Part shown: positions 17,266-26,082 of the stretch, one piece after another
Layout of the letters: each line of letters begins with the position of its first letter
Numbering within the stretch: the first letter of the stretch is position 1
Assembly: GCF_036499745.1 (NCBI RefSeq)
Contig: NZ_DASYDG010000015.1
Coordinates: forward strand, 1 to 64,000
Origin: Pinirhizobacter sp036499745
GTDB lineage: Bacteria > Pseudomonadota > Gammaproteobacteria > Xanthomonadales > Rhodanobacteraceae
Direction of reading: 5' to 3'
DNA length: 64,000 nucleotides
Notes under the pieces: generated by a model
The model's input: the letters and a program-made list of their open reading frames with translations, nothing else
The model's database searches: none
Told to the model about the DNA's origin: nothing
Position numbers and translations under genes: made by a program

Positions 17266-17307
17266 AGCTTCAGGCTCCGAAGGGCACCGTGTGAATTTAC
17301 CACCGAT

Positions 17308-18066
17308 CTACAGGGCGAACTGCTCGTCAAGGATGCGCTGCTGCAGGTTGTGTTCCGGATCGAAGAGCAGGCGCACGCCGTGCCGCCGCGACTGGCGGAT
17401 CTCCACGCTGTGCACATCGCGCACTTCGTGGAAGTCGGCTGTGGCGCTCACCGGCCGCTTGTCCGGGTCCTTGATGGTGAATCCCACGCGCGAGGCGTGC
17501 GGCAGGATGGCGCCGCGCCAGCGACGCGGGCGGAACGGGCTGATCGGGGTGAGGGCGAGCACATTGGCGTCCAGGGGCAGGATCGGCCCGTGGGCTGAGA
17601 AGTTATAGGCCGTGGAACCGGCCGGCGTGGACACCAGGATGCCATCGCAGACAAGCTCGTCGAGCTTCACCAGTTCGTTGATGCGGACCTGCAGATGCGC
17701 TGCCTGGTTGGTCTGGCGGATCAGCGACACCTCGTTGAAGGCCAATGCCTTGTGCTCCTGGCCATCGATGCAGGTACATGTCATTTCCAGCGGATGCAGG
17801 ATCGCCGGGTGCGCGCGCTCGATGCGCTCGACGAGATCGGGAAGCTCGTGGCGGTTCATCAGGAAACCGACCTTGCCCAGCTTCATGCCGTAAACCGGTA
17901 CGCCCAGCGAGCGAGCATCGTGCAGGGCACGCAGCATGAAGCCATCGCCACCCAGGGCCACCACGGTCTCGGCCTCGGCCAGGGGGACGTCGCCATAGCG
18001 TTCCACCAGTGCTTCGCGGGCCTTTCGGGCGATGGAGGTGCTGCTGGCGACGAACGAAAGGCGCAT
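17308..18066 (-). CDS. nadK: NAD kinase
   Basis: Phosphorylates NAD to NADP using ATP. 252 residues from the ATG at 18066 (MRLSFVASST); longer upstream frames have no homologous content. The GGDG motif is in VVALGGDGFMLRALHD and the second NAD-kinase signature in DGILVSTPAGSTAYNFSAHGPILP. This is the short form typical of Xanthomonadales, about 40 residues smaller than the E. coli enzyme. It follows recO on the same strand with a 43-base gap. Confidence 0.96.
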   Translation of the reverse strand: MRLSFVASSTSIARKAREALVERYGDVPLAEAETVVALGGDGFMLRALHDARSLGVPVYGMKLGKVGFLMNRHELPDLVERIERAHPAILHPLEMTCTCIDGQEHKALAFNEVSLIRQTNQAAHLQVRINELVKLDELVCDGILVSTPAGSTAYNFSAHGPILPLDANVLALTPISPFRPRRWRGAILPHASRVGFTIKDPDKRPVSATADFHEVRDVHSVEIRQSRRHGVRLLFDPEHNLQQRILDEQFAL

Positions 18067-18109
18067 GGGTGAAGAGATCACGGGCCGGGGAGCCTGAAGC
18101 TTACCCGAA

Positions 18110-18820
18110 TCAACGGTGAGCGCCGGGCTGCCCCAGCAGCTTCCATGCCCGTAGTTCGCCTCCACCGAGGTGGAAGGTGATCACCTGGCGCATCAGCCGG
18201 CGCAGGGCGGCGAGCCCGGCGGTATCCGGACACTGGTCGGCGGCGAGGTCCAGCAGGTCTCGTCCCCGCACCGTGTGCGGCTCGTTGGGGCGCGCAGGCA
18301 CGGCGCCCAGTTCCGGTTCGTAGCGATAGCTTCCTCCCGGCACCAGGGGCTGGCCGCTGTCACCTTCGTACTCCAGTGCCAGGGCGTAGCCCAGGGCATC
18401 GAGCAGGTCGCGTTCGAAGCGTCGCAAAGTCCAGCCCACTGGCTCGCCATCGGCAAGCCGCAGCAGTGTATCGCCGTAGGCGTCAAACACGGCAGGCTGC
18501 GGATCGTGACGCGCTGTCAGGCGCACGATGAGCTCGTTGAGGTACAGCCCCGACATCAGCGCATCACCCGCCAGCCGCATCGGCTGGCCGATGGGCTCGG
18601 CGGCACGCAAAGTGGCCAGTTCACCGCGGAGCAGAAGATCCAGCGCCATGGGCTGGAAGGGTTCGAGCTGCGAGCGCTGCAGCCTGGCCCGCTCCCTGCG
18701 CACCCCGCGGGCCACTACGCCTATGCGGCCATGGTCGCGGGTAAGGCATTCAAGCAGCAGCGATGTCTCGCGATACGGCCGCCCATGCAGCACGAACGTG
18801 GGTTGCTGGTCGATGCGCAT
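18110..18820 (-). CDS. recO: DNA repair protein RecO
   Basis: A 236-residue recombination mediator of the RecFOR pathway, which loads RecA on SSB-coated gaps and anneals strands. The N-terminal OB fold reads QQPTFVLHGRPYRETSLLLECLTRDHGRIGVVARGVRR, classic for RecO. The helical second domain contains LYLNELIVRLTARHDPQPAVFDAYGDTLLRL and LRRFERDLLDALGYAL. It begins 12 bases after the era stop, so it is likely co-translated with era, an order found in many proteobacteria. Confidence 0.97.
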   Translation of the reverse strand: MRIDQQPTFVLHGRPYRETSLLLECLTRDHGRIGVVARGVRRERARLQRSQLEPFQPMALDLLLRGELATLRAAEPIGQPMRLAGDALMSGLYLNELIVRLTARHDPQPAVFDAYGDTLLRLADGEPVGWTLRRFERDLLDALGYALALEYEGDSGQPLVPGGSYRYEPELGAVPARPNEPHTVRGRDLLDLAADQCPDTAGLAALRRLMRQVITFHLGGGELRAWKLLGQPGAHR

Positions 18821-18832
18821 GGCGCCCAGGGC

Positions 18833-19768
18833 TTATTCGTAGCCGAAGCGCTTGAGTGCGTTCTCATCGTCGGCCCAGCCCTCACGCACTTTCACCCAGA
18901 GCTTGAGGAATACCTTGCGTTCGAAAACGCTTTCCATCGCCTTGCGCGCGGCACTGCCGATGGCCTTCAGCTGCGCGCCGCCATGGCCGATGACGATCGC
19001 CTTCTGGCCGTCACGTTCAACCCAGATGATGGCGTGGATCTCCGCCACGCCATCCTCGCGGTCGACGAACTGCTCGATCTCTACCGTGGTGGCATAAGGC
19101 AGTTCCTGGTCGAGCCGGCGCATCAGCTGTTCGCGGACCATCTCCGAGGCCAGGAAGCGTTCGCTGCGATCGGTTATTTCGTCCTCGCCATACACAGGCG
19201 GGGCCTGGGGCAGGCGTGCGATCAGGCTGCGCTCGAGCTCTTCCAGACCCTTGCGCTTGAGTGCACTGACGTAATGCACCTCGTCAAAGGCATGTTTGGT
19301 GGTGAGATCGGCGACAAACGGCAGCATCGCCGCTTTATCCTTGGCCAGGTCCACCTTGTTGATCACCAGGATGCGCGGTGCGGATTGTTCGGACAACACC
19401 GCGTGCACGGCGGTGTCCTCATCCGTCCAGCGATTAGCCTCGATCACCTGCACGCCGACATCGACGTCCGACATGGCTGAACGCGCGGTGCGGTTGATGC
19501 TTCGGTTCATCGCCCGCTTCGCGCCGCGATGCAGGCCCGGGGTGTCCACGTACAGGATCTGGCCTGCAGGTCGCGTGGCGATGCCCAGGATGCGGTGGCG
19601 CGTGGTTTGCGGACGGGGGCTCACGGCAGATAGGCGGAATCCCACCAGGGCATTGAGCAAGGTGGACTTGCCCACGTTCGGCCGACCGGCCAGGGCCACG
19701 AAACCGCAGCGGTAGTCGGCGGGGACAACCGGTTTGTTTTCGTTTTCGATGGTGGATTCTTCGTTCAT
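18833..19768 (-). CDS. era: GTPase Era
   Basis: A 311-residue essential GTPase in 16S rRNA processing and 30S assembly. G1 is GRPNVGKSTLLN, G2/G3 are TTRHRI and DTPGLH, and G4 is INKVDLA. The C-terminal KH domain includes EQFVDREDGVAEIHAIIWVERDGQKAIVIGHGGAQLKAIG. The ATG at 19768 overlaps the rnc stop as ATGA, so translation is coupled to rnc. Length is near the usual 300 with a short acidic N-terminal extension (NEESTIENENKP). Confidence 0.98.
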   Translation of the reverse strand: MNEESTIENENKPVVPADYRCGFVALAGRPNVGKSTLLNALVGFRLSAVSPRPQTTRHRILGIATRPAGQILYVDTPGLHRGAKRAMNRSINRTARSAMSDVDVGVQVIEANRWTDEDTAVHAVLSEQSAPRILVINKVDLAKDKAAMLPFVADLTTKHAFDEVHYVSALKRKGLEELERSLIARLPQAPPVYGEDEITDRSERFLASEMVREQLMRRLDQELPYATTVEIEQFVDREDGVAEIHAIIWVERDGQKAIVIGHGGAQLKAIGSAARKAMESVFERKVFLKLWVKVREGWADDENALKRFGYE

Positions 19769-20418
19769 GCGGTTTGCTCCAGCAGGCGAGCCAGCACGGC
19801 CTCGGCAGCTTCCTGTTCGGCAGCCCGGCGGCTGCCGCCGCGCCCTTCGACGCGGCAAGTGATGGGGTCGGCGATCGTGCAGCTGATGTCGAAGGTCTTG
19901 GCGTGGTCTTCGCCGTGGCTGTCGATCAATTCATAGGTAGGCAGGGGCAGGCCCCTGCCCTGGAGCCATTCCTGCAGGCGCGTCTTGGCGTCCTTGCTCG
20001 AACGCGGCATCGCAGCCACCTGGTCGGCGAAGAGGCCGCGCACCACTTCGCGGCAAGCGTCGAAGCCGGCGTCCAGGTAAATGGCCGCAATCAGCGCCTC
20101 GAACGCATCGGCGAGGATCGACTCGCGACGGAAGCCGCCGCTCTTCAACTCGCCGGGGCCAAGTTTCAGGTCGTCGCCGATCTCCAGCGATTTGGCCACC
20201 ACGGCCAGCGCCTGGCCGTTCACCATCTGGGCGCGCAGCCGCGAGAGTTCGCCCTCACTGGCCTTGGGATGCGCCTGATAGAGCATCTCGGCCACCATCG
20301 AACCCAGAAGGGCATCGCCGAGGAATTCGAGCCGCTCGTTATTGGGACGTCCGGCGCTGCGGTGTGTCAGCGCCAGCTGGGCCAGCGCCGGATCGGCGAA
20401 ACGATGCAGCGGCTTCAC
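19765..20418 (-). CDS. rnc: Ribonuclease III, GTG start
   Basis: Cleaves double-stranded RNA in rRNA and mRNA processing. 217 residues: nuclease domain with NNERLEFLGDALLG (signature acidic motif) and ADAFEALIAAIYLDAGF, then a dsRNA-binding domain from about 147 (DAKTRLQEWLQGRGLPLPTYEL to GSRRAAEQEAAEAVLARLL). No ATG fits: the homologous region starts at LHRFADPALAQLALTHRS, and a GTG at 20418 lies 8 bases after the DUF4845 stop with GAGG 5 bases before it. Translation is probably coupled to the upstream gene. The N-terminus is shorter than in E. coli. Confidence 0.94.
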   Translation of the reverse strand: MKPLHRFADPALAQLALTHRSAGRPNNERLEFLGDALLGSMVAEMLYQAHPKASEGELSRLRAQMVNGQALAVVAKSLEIGDDLKLGPGELKSGGFRRESILADAFEALIAAIYLDAGFDACREVVRGLFADQVAAMPRSSKDAKTRLQEWLQGRGLPLPTYELIDSHGEDHAKTFDISCTIADPITCRVEGRGGSRRAAEQEAAEAVLARLLEQTA

Positions 20419-20425
20419 ACCTTCC

Positions 20426-20806
20426 TCATTGCGCGATGTCACCTGCGAGCGGCTTGGATGTCTCGAAATGCAGGAGCAGCGAGATGTTGTACATGAACGG
20501 GATGATCTTGTCGTATTGCACATGCAGCGTGGCCGCATTGCCCTGCCGCTGCACGGTGATGTCCTTCGGCTTGATGGTGGCGTCGTCCACGTACTGGAAA
20601 TTCATCTTGAACATGAGGTCGCGGCGGATGTCGTCGAGTGTCTTGCCCGAGGTGCCCGCGGCACCGATCTGCGTCATCGCCTTCTGCACGCCCATGAATT
20701 CCGTATAGGCAGGCACCAGCTTCATCGCCGCATAGGCGAAGAACCCGACCACGGCCAGGATGATGATGAAACCGACCAGCGTGACGCCTGATTGCCTGCC
20801 TTTCAT
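20426..20806 (-). CDS. DUF4845 protein between lepB and rnc
   Basis: A 126-residue single-pass membrane protein. The opening KGRQSGVTLVGFIIILAVVGFFAYAAMKLVPAY looks like a pilin-like N-terminus (GVTL followed by a hydrophobic helix), followed by a small domain (FMGVQKAMTQIGAAG to HVQYDKIIPFMYNISLLLHFE). This is DUF4845, which commonly lies between lepB and rnc in beta- and gammaproteobacteria; function is not established. The ATG at 20806 has GGGGAGA 5 bases upstream. It could be a signal peptidase partner, but that is inferred only from position. Confidence 0.9.
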   Translation of the reverse strand: MKGRQSGVTLVGFIIILAVVGFFAYAAMKLVPAYTEFMGVQKAMTQIGAAGTSGKTLDDIRRDLMFKMNFQYVDDATIKPKDITVQRQGNAATLHVQYDKIIPFMYNISLLLHFETSKPLAGDIAQ

Positions 20807-20897
20807 GACTGTCTCCCCCCGAAGAATGGATCGTGAGCCCGCACCCGTGGCGCGCCGCGGGCAAAGCATAACCGCTCCGCGCCCGAGCCGGGATGGA

Positions 20898-21812
20898 TCA
20901 ATGGATCACCCGGCCCATGCGCGGGAAGTCCAGCCAGGGGAAATCCAGGCCTTTCCAGCTCAGCCAGACGACGAACGCCTTGCCCACCAGGTTCTTCTCG
21001 GGCATGCAGCCCCACCAGCGGCTATCGGTGCTGTTGTAGCGATTGTCGCCCATCACGATGTAGCACCCCTGCGGTACGACCGTGGGAACGTCACCATTGG
21101 GGATGTCGTGCGGGATGTTGTAGGCAGGCATCAGCGCGATGCGGTGGTCCACGCCAGGCGCGCCTGCGGTACCTGGCAGGTGCTCGGTCCAGAGCGTGGC
21201 CCCGTTGGCCAGCATCAGGCTGTCCTCGGCCAGTCGCGGATCGCCCTCGTACGGGCCGATGGCGTCGTCCACCACCCGTTCGCCATTGATGTAGAGCTCG
21301 CTGCCGCGCGACTCGATGCGGTCGCCGGGCAGGCCGATCACGCGCTTGATCCAGTTCTGGTTGGGCACCGGCGTATGCGGGTCTTCGCAGGACTGGTCGC
21401 CACTGCGCAGTACCTGGCCGTCGACCTGGCAGATGTACCCGGGGAACCGGAACACCACCACATCGCCGCGGCGCGGCTCACCGATGGACACCAGCTTGTT
21501 GTTGAAGGCCGGCATGCGCAGGCCGTAGGCGAATTTGTTGACCAGGATGAAATCACCCACGTTCAAGGTGGGCATCATCGAGCCTGAGGGGATGCGGAAC
21601 GGCTCGGCGACGAACGAACGCAGCAACAGCACGATCAGGATCACCGGGAACAGCGAACGGGCCCAGTCGGTGGGCCAGGGGTCGACCAGCGGCTCGCCGG
21701 AAGCTTCGGTCCGGGCCTTGCGTCCCTTGTACAGGAACAGGCGGTCGAAAGCCCAGACCACGCCGAACAGCGCTGTCAGGCCAAGGAGGATCGCCGCGAA
21801 ATCGAATTCCAT
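20898..21812 (-). CDS. lepB: Signal peptidase I
   Basis: The inner-membrane leader peptidase that cleaves Sec and Tat signal peptides on the periplasmic side. 304 residues. Two membrane segments occur (AAILLGLTALFGVVWAF and LFPVILIVLLLRSFVAEPF). The catalytic Ser is S78 in PSGSMMPTL and the Lys is K156 in WIKRVIGLPGD. The C-terminal box GDNRYNSTDSRWWG is complete. The ATG at 21812 has GGAG 5 bases upstream. It sits after lepA, the usual order, with a gap of 95 bases. Confidence 0.98.
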   Translation of the reverse strand: MEFDFAAILLGLTALFGVVWAFDRLFLYKGRKARTEASGEPLVDPWPTDWARSLFPVILIVLLLRSFVAEPFRIPSGSMMPTLNVGDFILVNKFAYGLRMPAFNNKLVSIGEPRRGDVVVFRFPGYICQVDGQVLRSGDQSCEDPHTPVPNQNWIKRVIGLPGDRIESRGSELYINGERVVDDAIGPYEGDPRLAEDSLMLANGATLWTEHLPGTAGAPGVDHRIALMPAYNIPHDIPNGDVPTVVPQGCYIVMGDNRYNSTDSRWWGCMPEKNLVGKAFVVWLSWKGLDFPWLDFPRMGRVIH

Positions 21813-21907
21813 GCCTACTCCATCGTTCAAGGCCGCCACTCCCGGGCCGGCCAACAAGGCCGCACGGTAACACCGGCGACCGGCTTGCGAATACGTGACC
21901 TTCGGGG

Positions 21908-23698
21908 TTATTTGTCCGTCCGGAGCACCGCCAGGAAGGCTTCCTGGGGAATTTCCACGCTACCGACCTGCTTCATGCGCTTCTTGCCTTCCTTCTGCTT
22001 CTCCAGCAATTTCTTCTTGCGCGACACGTCGCCGCCGTAGCACTTGGCCAGCACGTTCTTTCGAAGCGCTTTCACCGTGGAGCGGGCGATCACCTGGGCG
22101 CCGACGGCAGCCTGGATCGCCACGTCGAACTGCTGGCGGGGGATCAGATCCTTCATGCGCTCCACCAGTTCGCGGCCACGGCGGTCGGCGTGCGACCGGT
22201 GAACAATGAGGCTCAACGCATCGACCCGGTCACCGTTGATCAATACGTCCACGCGCACGAACGGACCAGCGTCGAACCGCTCCATGTGGTAGTCCATCGA
22301 CGCATAGCCACGCGAGACGGACTTGAGCCGGTCGAAGAAATCGAGCACCACTTCGGCCAGCGGGATCTCGTAGGTCACCTGCACCTGCGTTGCCAGGTAG
22401 TGGATGGAACGCTGCACGCCACGCTTTTCTTCGCACAGCGTGATCACGTTACCGACGTAAGCCTGCGGGGTAAGGATGCTGGCCACGATGATCGGCTCGC
22501 GGATCTCCTGGATCTGCGGGATCGGCGGCAGCTTGGACGGATTATCCAGCTTCAGGATGCTGCCGTCGGTCTTGAGCACCTCGTACACCACCGTGGGCGC
22601 GGTGCTGATGAGGTTGAGGTCGTATTCGCGCTCCAGGCGCTCCTGCACGATCTCCATGTGCAGCATGCCCAGGAAGCCGCAACGGAAACCGAAGCCCATG
22701 GCCTCGGAACTCTCCGGCTCGAAGAACATCGATGCATCGTTCAGGCGCAGCTTGTCCAGCGCCTCGCGAAGCGCGGGGTAGTCATCGGCCGACACCGGGA
22801 AAAGGCCTGCGAAGACGCGCGGCTGCATGGTCTGGAAGCCGGGCAGCGGGTGCTCGGCCGGCTTGCTGGCAAGGGTAAGCGTGTCGCCCACCGGGGCGCC
22901 GTGAACGTCCTTGATCGAGGCATTGATCCAGCCCACCTCGCCCGCGCCCAACTTGTCGAGCTTCTTCAGTTTCGGGGTGAACACGCCGACGTCGTCGACC
23001 AGGTGCACGCGCCCGGTGGACATCACCAGGATCTTGTCGCCGGGCTTGATCTCGCCCTGCATCACGCGCACCAGGGACACCACGCCCAGGTAATTGTCGA
23101 ACCAGGAATCGATGATCAACGCCTGCAGGCGGTCGGTATCGCGCGGCTTGGGCGGCGGGATGCGGGCGATGATCGCCTCGAGCACCTCGACCACGTTGAG
23201 GCCGGTTTTCGCACTGATCGAAATGGCGTCGCTGGCATCGATGCCGATCACCGCCTCGATCTCGCCCTTGACCTTCTCGATGTCCGCGGTGGGCAGGTCG
23301 ATCTTGTTCAGTACCGGCACCACTTCCAGGCCCTGCTCGATCGCCGTGTAGCAGTTGGCCACCGACTGCGCCTCCACGCCCTGGGCGGCGTCGACCACCA
23401 GCAGGGCACCTTCGCAGGCGGCCAGCGAGCGGCTTACCTCGTAGGAGAAATCCACGTGGCCCGGGGTGTCGATGAAGTTGAGCTGGTAGGTTTTGCCGTC
23501 GCGTGCCTTATACGGCAACGACACCGACTGCGCCTTGATGGTGATGCCACGCTCGCGCTCGATGGGATTGTTGTCCAGTACCTGCGCTTCCATCTCGCGT
23601 TCGGACAGGCCGCCGCAGATCTGGATGATTCGATCAGCAAGCGTGGACTTGCCATGGTCGATGTGGGCAATGATGGAGAAGTTGCGAATGAGATCCAT
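21908..23698 (-). CDS. lepA: Elongation factor 4
   Basis: A ribosome-associated translational GTPase (EF4/LepA). 596 residues, normal length. G-domain motifs: AHIDHGKSTLADR, DTPGHVDF and NKIDLP. The LepA-specific C-terminal domain contains GFRCGFLGMLHMEIVQERLEREYDL, and the end reads LAKCYGGDVSRKKKLLEKQKEGKKRMKQVGSVEIPQEAF. The ATG at 23698 gives MDLIRNFSIIAHIDHG, the canonical N-terminus; the longer frame upstream is not conserved. It follows mucD after a GC-rich hairpin (23800-23820). Confidence 0.98.
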   Translation of the reverse strand: MDLIRNFSIIAHIDHGKSTLADRIIQICGGLSEREMEAQVLDNNPIERERGITIKAQSVSLPYKARDGKTYQLNFIDTPGHVDFSYEVSRSLAACEGALLVVDAAQGVEAQSVANCYTAIEQGLEVVPVLNKIDLPTADIEKVKGEIEAVIGIDASDAISISAKTGLNVVEVLEAIIARIPPPKPRDTDRLQALIIDSWFDNYLGVVSLVRVMQGEIKPGDKILVMSTGRVHLVDDVGVFTPKLKKLDKLGAGEVGWINASIKDVHGAPVGDTLTLASKPAEHPLPGFQTMQPRVFAGLFPVSADDYPALREALDKLRLNDASMFFEPESSEAMGFGFRCGFLGMLHMEIVQERLEREYDLNLISTAPTVVYEVLKTDGSILKLDNPSKLPPIPQIQEIREPIIVASILTPQAYVGNVITLCEEKRGVQRSIHYLATQVQVTYEIPLAEVVLDFFDRLKSVSRGYASMDYHMERFDAGPFVRVDVLINGDRVDALSLIVHRSHADRRGRELVERMKDLIPRQQFDVAIQAAVGAQVIARSTVKALRKNVLAKCYGGDVSRKKKLLEKQKEGKKRMKQVGSVEIPQEAFLAVLRTDK

Positions 23699-23799
23699 GG
23701 AGCGCCGATGCCTGGGAATGCCCGTCCCCGCGACGCGGGCAACGTGGCGCCGCAACCCGTAGGGGTCTGCGACGCGCAAACGGCGATTATCGCACGGAA

Positions 23800-23820
23800 G
23801 GGCCGCCCCACGGGCGGCCC
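23800..23820 (-). terminator. GC-rich hairpin between mucD and lepA
   Basis: GGGCCGCCC (23800-23808) and GGGCGGCCC (23812-23820) form a 9-bp stem with a 3-base loop, 8 bases after the mucD stop. On the minus strand it is followed by TTCC rather than a T-run, so it is more likely an attenuator or a leaky terminator that reduces read-through into lepA. Confidence 0.5.
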
Positions 23821-23828
23821 GGCCGGTT

Positions 23829-25268
23829 CTAAGGCATGGTGATGGGGATGAACTGGGTGGCGTCATCGCGACGCACCAGCAACAGGGCGGTATCGCCCGA
23901 TTTCAGCCCCCGGGCGGCTTCGGCAAAGGCGGCCACCGTACCCACGCGGGTCTGGTTGACCATCAGCACCACGTCGCCGGCCTGCAATCCAGCCGCCTGG
24001 GCCGCCTTGCCGGTGACGCTCTTGATGGCAACGCCCTCGCCTGCGCCGAGTCCGGCATCCTTCCGCTCGCTGGCTGAGAGATTGGTGACTTCCAGCCCAA
24101 GTGCCTTGCCGGAAGCTGCGCCCGGCATCTTCCCCGTGCCCGCGCCATCGCTGGCCAGGGCGTCACCATCACGCGGTAGTTCGCCGACAGTAGCCTCGAC
24201 CGTCTGTTTCCTGCCGTCCCGCAGGATACCGACCTTGGCTACCGTGCCCGGCTTTGTACTGGCCACCAGGGGCGGCAGATCGGAGGCCTGGCCGATGGCC
24301 TGGCCATTGAACGACAGGATGATGTCGCCGTAGCGCAGGCCTGCCTTGGCCGCCCCGCTACCGGGGGTGACATTGGCCACGGCCGCGCCCACGCCCGAAT
24401 CGAGCTTCCATGCCTTGACCATGTCGTCGGTGACTACGCCCACCTGGACGCCCAGCATGCCGCGGGTGACATAGCCTTTCTGCTTGATCTGCTGCACGGC
24501 GTCCATGGCCACGTCGATGGGGATCGAGAACGCCACCCCCTGGTAACCGCCGGTGCTGGAATAGATCTGCGAATTGACGCCCACCACCTTGCCGGCGAGG
24601 TCGAACAACGGACCGCCGGAATTACCGCGGTTGATCGGCACATCGGTCTGGATGAACGAGGTGTACGGCTGGTCGCGGCTGCCGAGGTTACGGCCCACGG
24701 CGCTGACGATGCCCTGGGTCACGGTGTAGTCGAAACCAAACGGCGAGCCGATGGCCAGCACCCACTGGCCAGCCTTGAGTGCGCGCGAATCGCCGATGGC
24801 GACCGTCGGCAGGCTGCCCGCGTTTACCTTCAGCAGGGCGATGTCATATTTCGGATCGGCGCCGACCACCTTGGCGTCCAGCGTGCGGCGGTCCTGCAGG
24901 CGCACGGTAACGGTGTCGGCGTCTTCCACCACATGGTTGTTGGTGATCACGTAGCCGTCGGCGGAGATGATGAAGCCAGATCCAAGCGACGTGCTTTGCT
25001 GCTCTTCCGGTGAGGGCATCATCGGCATGCCGAAGAACCGCCGCAACAACTCCTGCTGGTCGTCGGGCATCTGCTGCGCCATGCGCGGCTTGGTGCGCTG
25101 GCTCTTGCCCTTGCCGGTGTACTTCGCTTCAACGTGCACCACGGCCGCGGCGTTCTTTTCGACGATGCCGGTGAAGTCCGGCAGCGACGAGGCCGGCTGC
25201 GCGTAAACCGCGCCTGTGGAAAGGCAAAGCGCTGCTGCCAGGAGCCAGCGCCGGGTCATAAAGGTCAT
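23829..25268 (-). CDS. mucD: Periplasmic serine protease MucD/DegP family
   Basis: A 479-residue HtrA-type protease that degrades misfolded envelope proteins. Signal peptide WLLAAALCLSTGAVYAQ. Catalytic triad H112 (TNNHVVED), D142 (PKYDIALLK) and S217 (RGNSGGPL). Two PDZ domains follow, at about 270-370 (GMLGVQVGVVTDD) and 390-479 (GLEVTNLSASERKDAG). The ATG at 25268 has AGGAGG 7 bases upstream. It lies directly after rseA, as mucD does behind the anti-sigma genes of pseudomonads, which fits a feedback role in sigma-E control. Confidence 0.97.
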   Translation of the reverse strand: MTFMTRRWLLAAALCLSTGAVYAQPASSLPDFTGIVEKNAAAVVHVEAKYTGKGKSQRTKPRMAQQMPDDQQELLRRFFGMPMMPSPEEQQSTSLGSGFIISADGYVITNNHVVEDADTVTVRLQDRRTLDAKVVGADPKYDIALLKVNAGSLPTVAIGDSRALKAGQWVLAIGSPFGFDYTVTQGIVSAVGRNLGSRDQPYTSFIQTDVPINRGNSGGPLFDLAGKVVGVNSQIYSSTGGYQGVAFSIPIDVAMDAVQQIKQKGYVTRGMLGVQVGVVTDDMVKAWKLDSGVGAAVANVTPGSGAAKAGLRYGDIILSFNGQAIGQASDLPPLVASTKPGTVAKVGILRDGRKQTVEATVGELPRDGDALASDGAGTGKMPGAASGKALGLEVTNLSASERKDAGLGAGEGVAIKSVTGKAAQAAGLQAGDVVLMVNQTRVGTVAAFAEAARGLKSGDTALLLVRRDDATQFIPITMP

Positions 25269-25416
25269 CCGATTCCTCCTCAACTTAGGTCTTTCGTATC
25301 GGTACCTGCCGCGTTTACCTGGCGACCGGTTGTTTCAATGGTTTGGTTTGGCAAGACGCCAGGGAACCTGGCGCGGCCGGAGCGAACGGGTGTGCAGTCC
25401 GCTCCAGCGAAGTGTT

Positions 25417-26082
25417 CTATTGCGCCTGTGCGCGCTGCTGCCGGGGTACCGCCTGCACGGCGGGCACGACCGGGCTGAGCAGGATCATGTAGCGGGCATC
25501 GTTGGCGCTGATGGCGCCATTGAACTGCACCGGCTGCAGGGGTTGAACCTGGTACTGGCTTACTTGCTGCGGGTAGCTGGCCATGGGCGAACCACTGCCG
25601 TAGGCCGCCTGCTGGGTAAGGCGCGAGGCAACATTGCCCGACAGCCACTGCGGCGCAGCCGCCGGGCTGCTGCCGACGTCCGCCACGGAGGCATCCGTGG
25701 TATTGCCGGTGGCGTGGGTGGCGGCCACCGGGGCCGCGGTATCCGGACGATGGCCGGCTGGCTGGGACACCATCAGTGCGGCAACCGCAACACCCGCGGC
25801 AATGGCGCCACCGGCGGACCAGTGCAGCCAGTGCCGGCGGCGCGGGGCCACGGCCATGAGCGGTGCCTGGTCGATCGCGGCCATCACCCGGGCGGCGAAT
25901 GCGGCTGACGCCAGCTGCGCAGGCGCCTGTCCACGCAGGCCATCGCCGGCAAGATGGAAGCGGTCCCATGCTTCGCGCAGGGCCTGGTCGTGGTCCAGCC
26001 GCCGCATCAGGAATCGAAGTTCCTGTGCCGACAACTGACCATCCGCCGCGGCGGAGAGGTTTTCCAGGTTGCTTTCACTCAT
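25417..26082 (-). CDS. rseA: Anti-sigma-E factor RseA
   Basis: A 221-residue single-pass inner-membrane protein expected to hold sigma-E inactive. The cytoplasmic N-terminal domain (residues 1-95) reads ENLSAAADGQLSAQELRFLMRRLDHDQALREAWDRFHLAGDGLRG, the RseA/MucA pattern. One membrane helix is at WSAGGAIAAGVAVAALMVS (about 117-135). The periplasmic part is low complexity and rich in Gln, Ala and Pro. The ATG at 26082 overlaps the rpoE stop as ATGA. No rseB gene lies between it and mucD, so this is a shortened arrangement compared with E. coli and Pseudomonas. Confidence 0.93.
   Translation of the reverse strand: MSESNLENLSAAADGQLSAQELRFLMRRLDHDQALREAWDRFHLAGDGLRGQAPAQLASAAFAARVMAAIDQAPLMAVAPRRRHWLHWSAGGAIAAGVAVAALMVSQPAGHRPDTAAPVAATHATGNTTDASVADVGSSPAAAPQWLSGNVASRLTQQAAYGSGSPMASYPQQVSQYQVQPLQPVQFNGAISANDARYMILLSPVVPAVQAVPRQQRAQAQ

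Noticed and set aside
22190..23842. A 550-codon plus-strand frame opposite lepA
   Set aside because: lepA is complete and conserved; the opposite frame has no recognisable domain or ribosome binding site.
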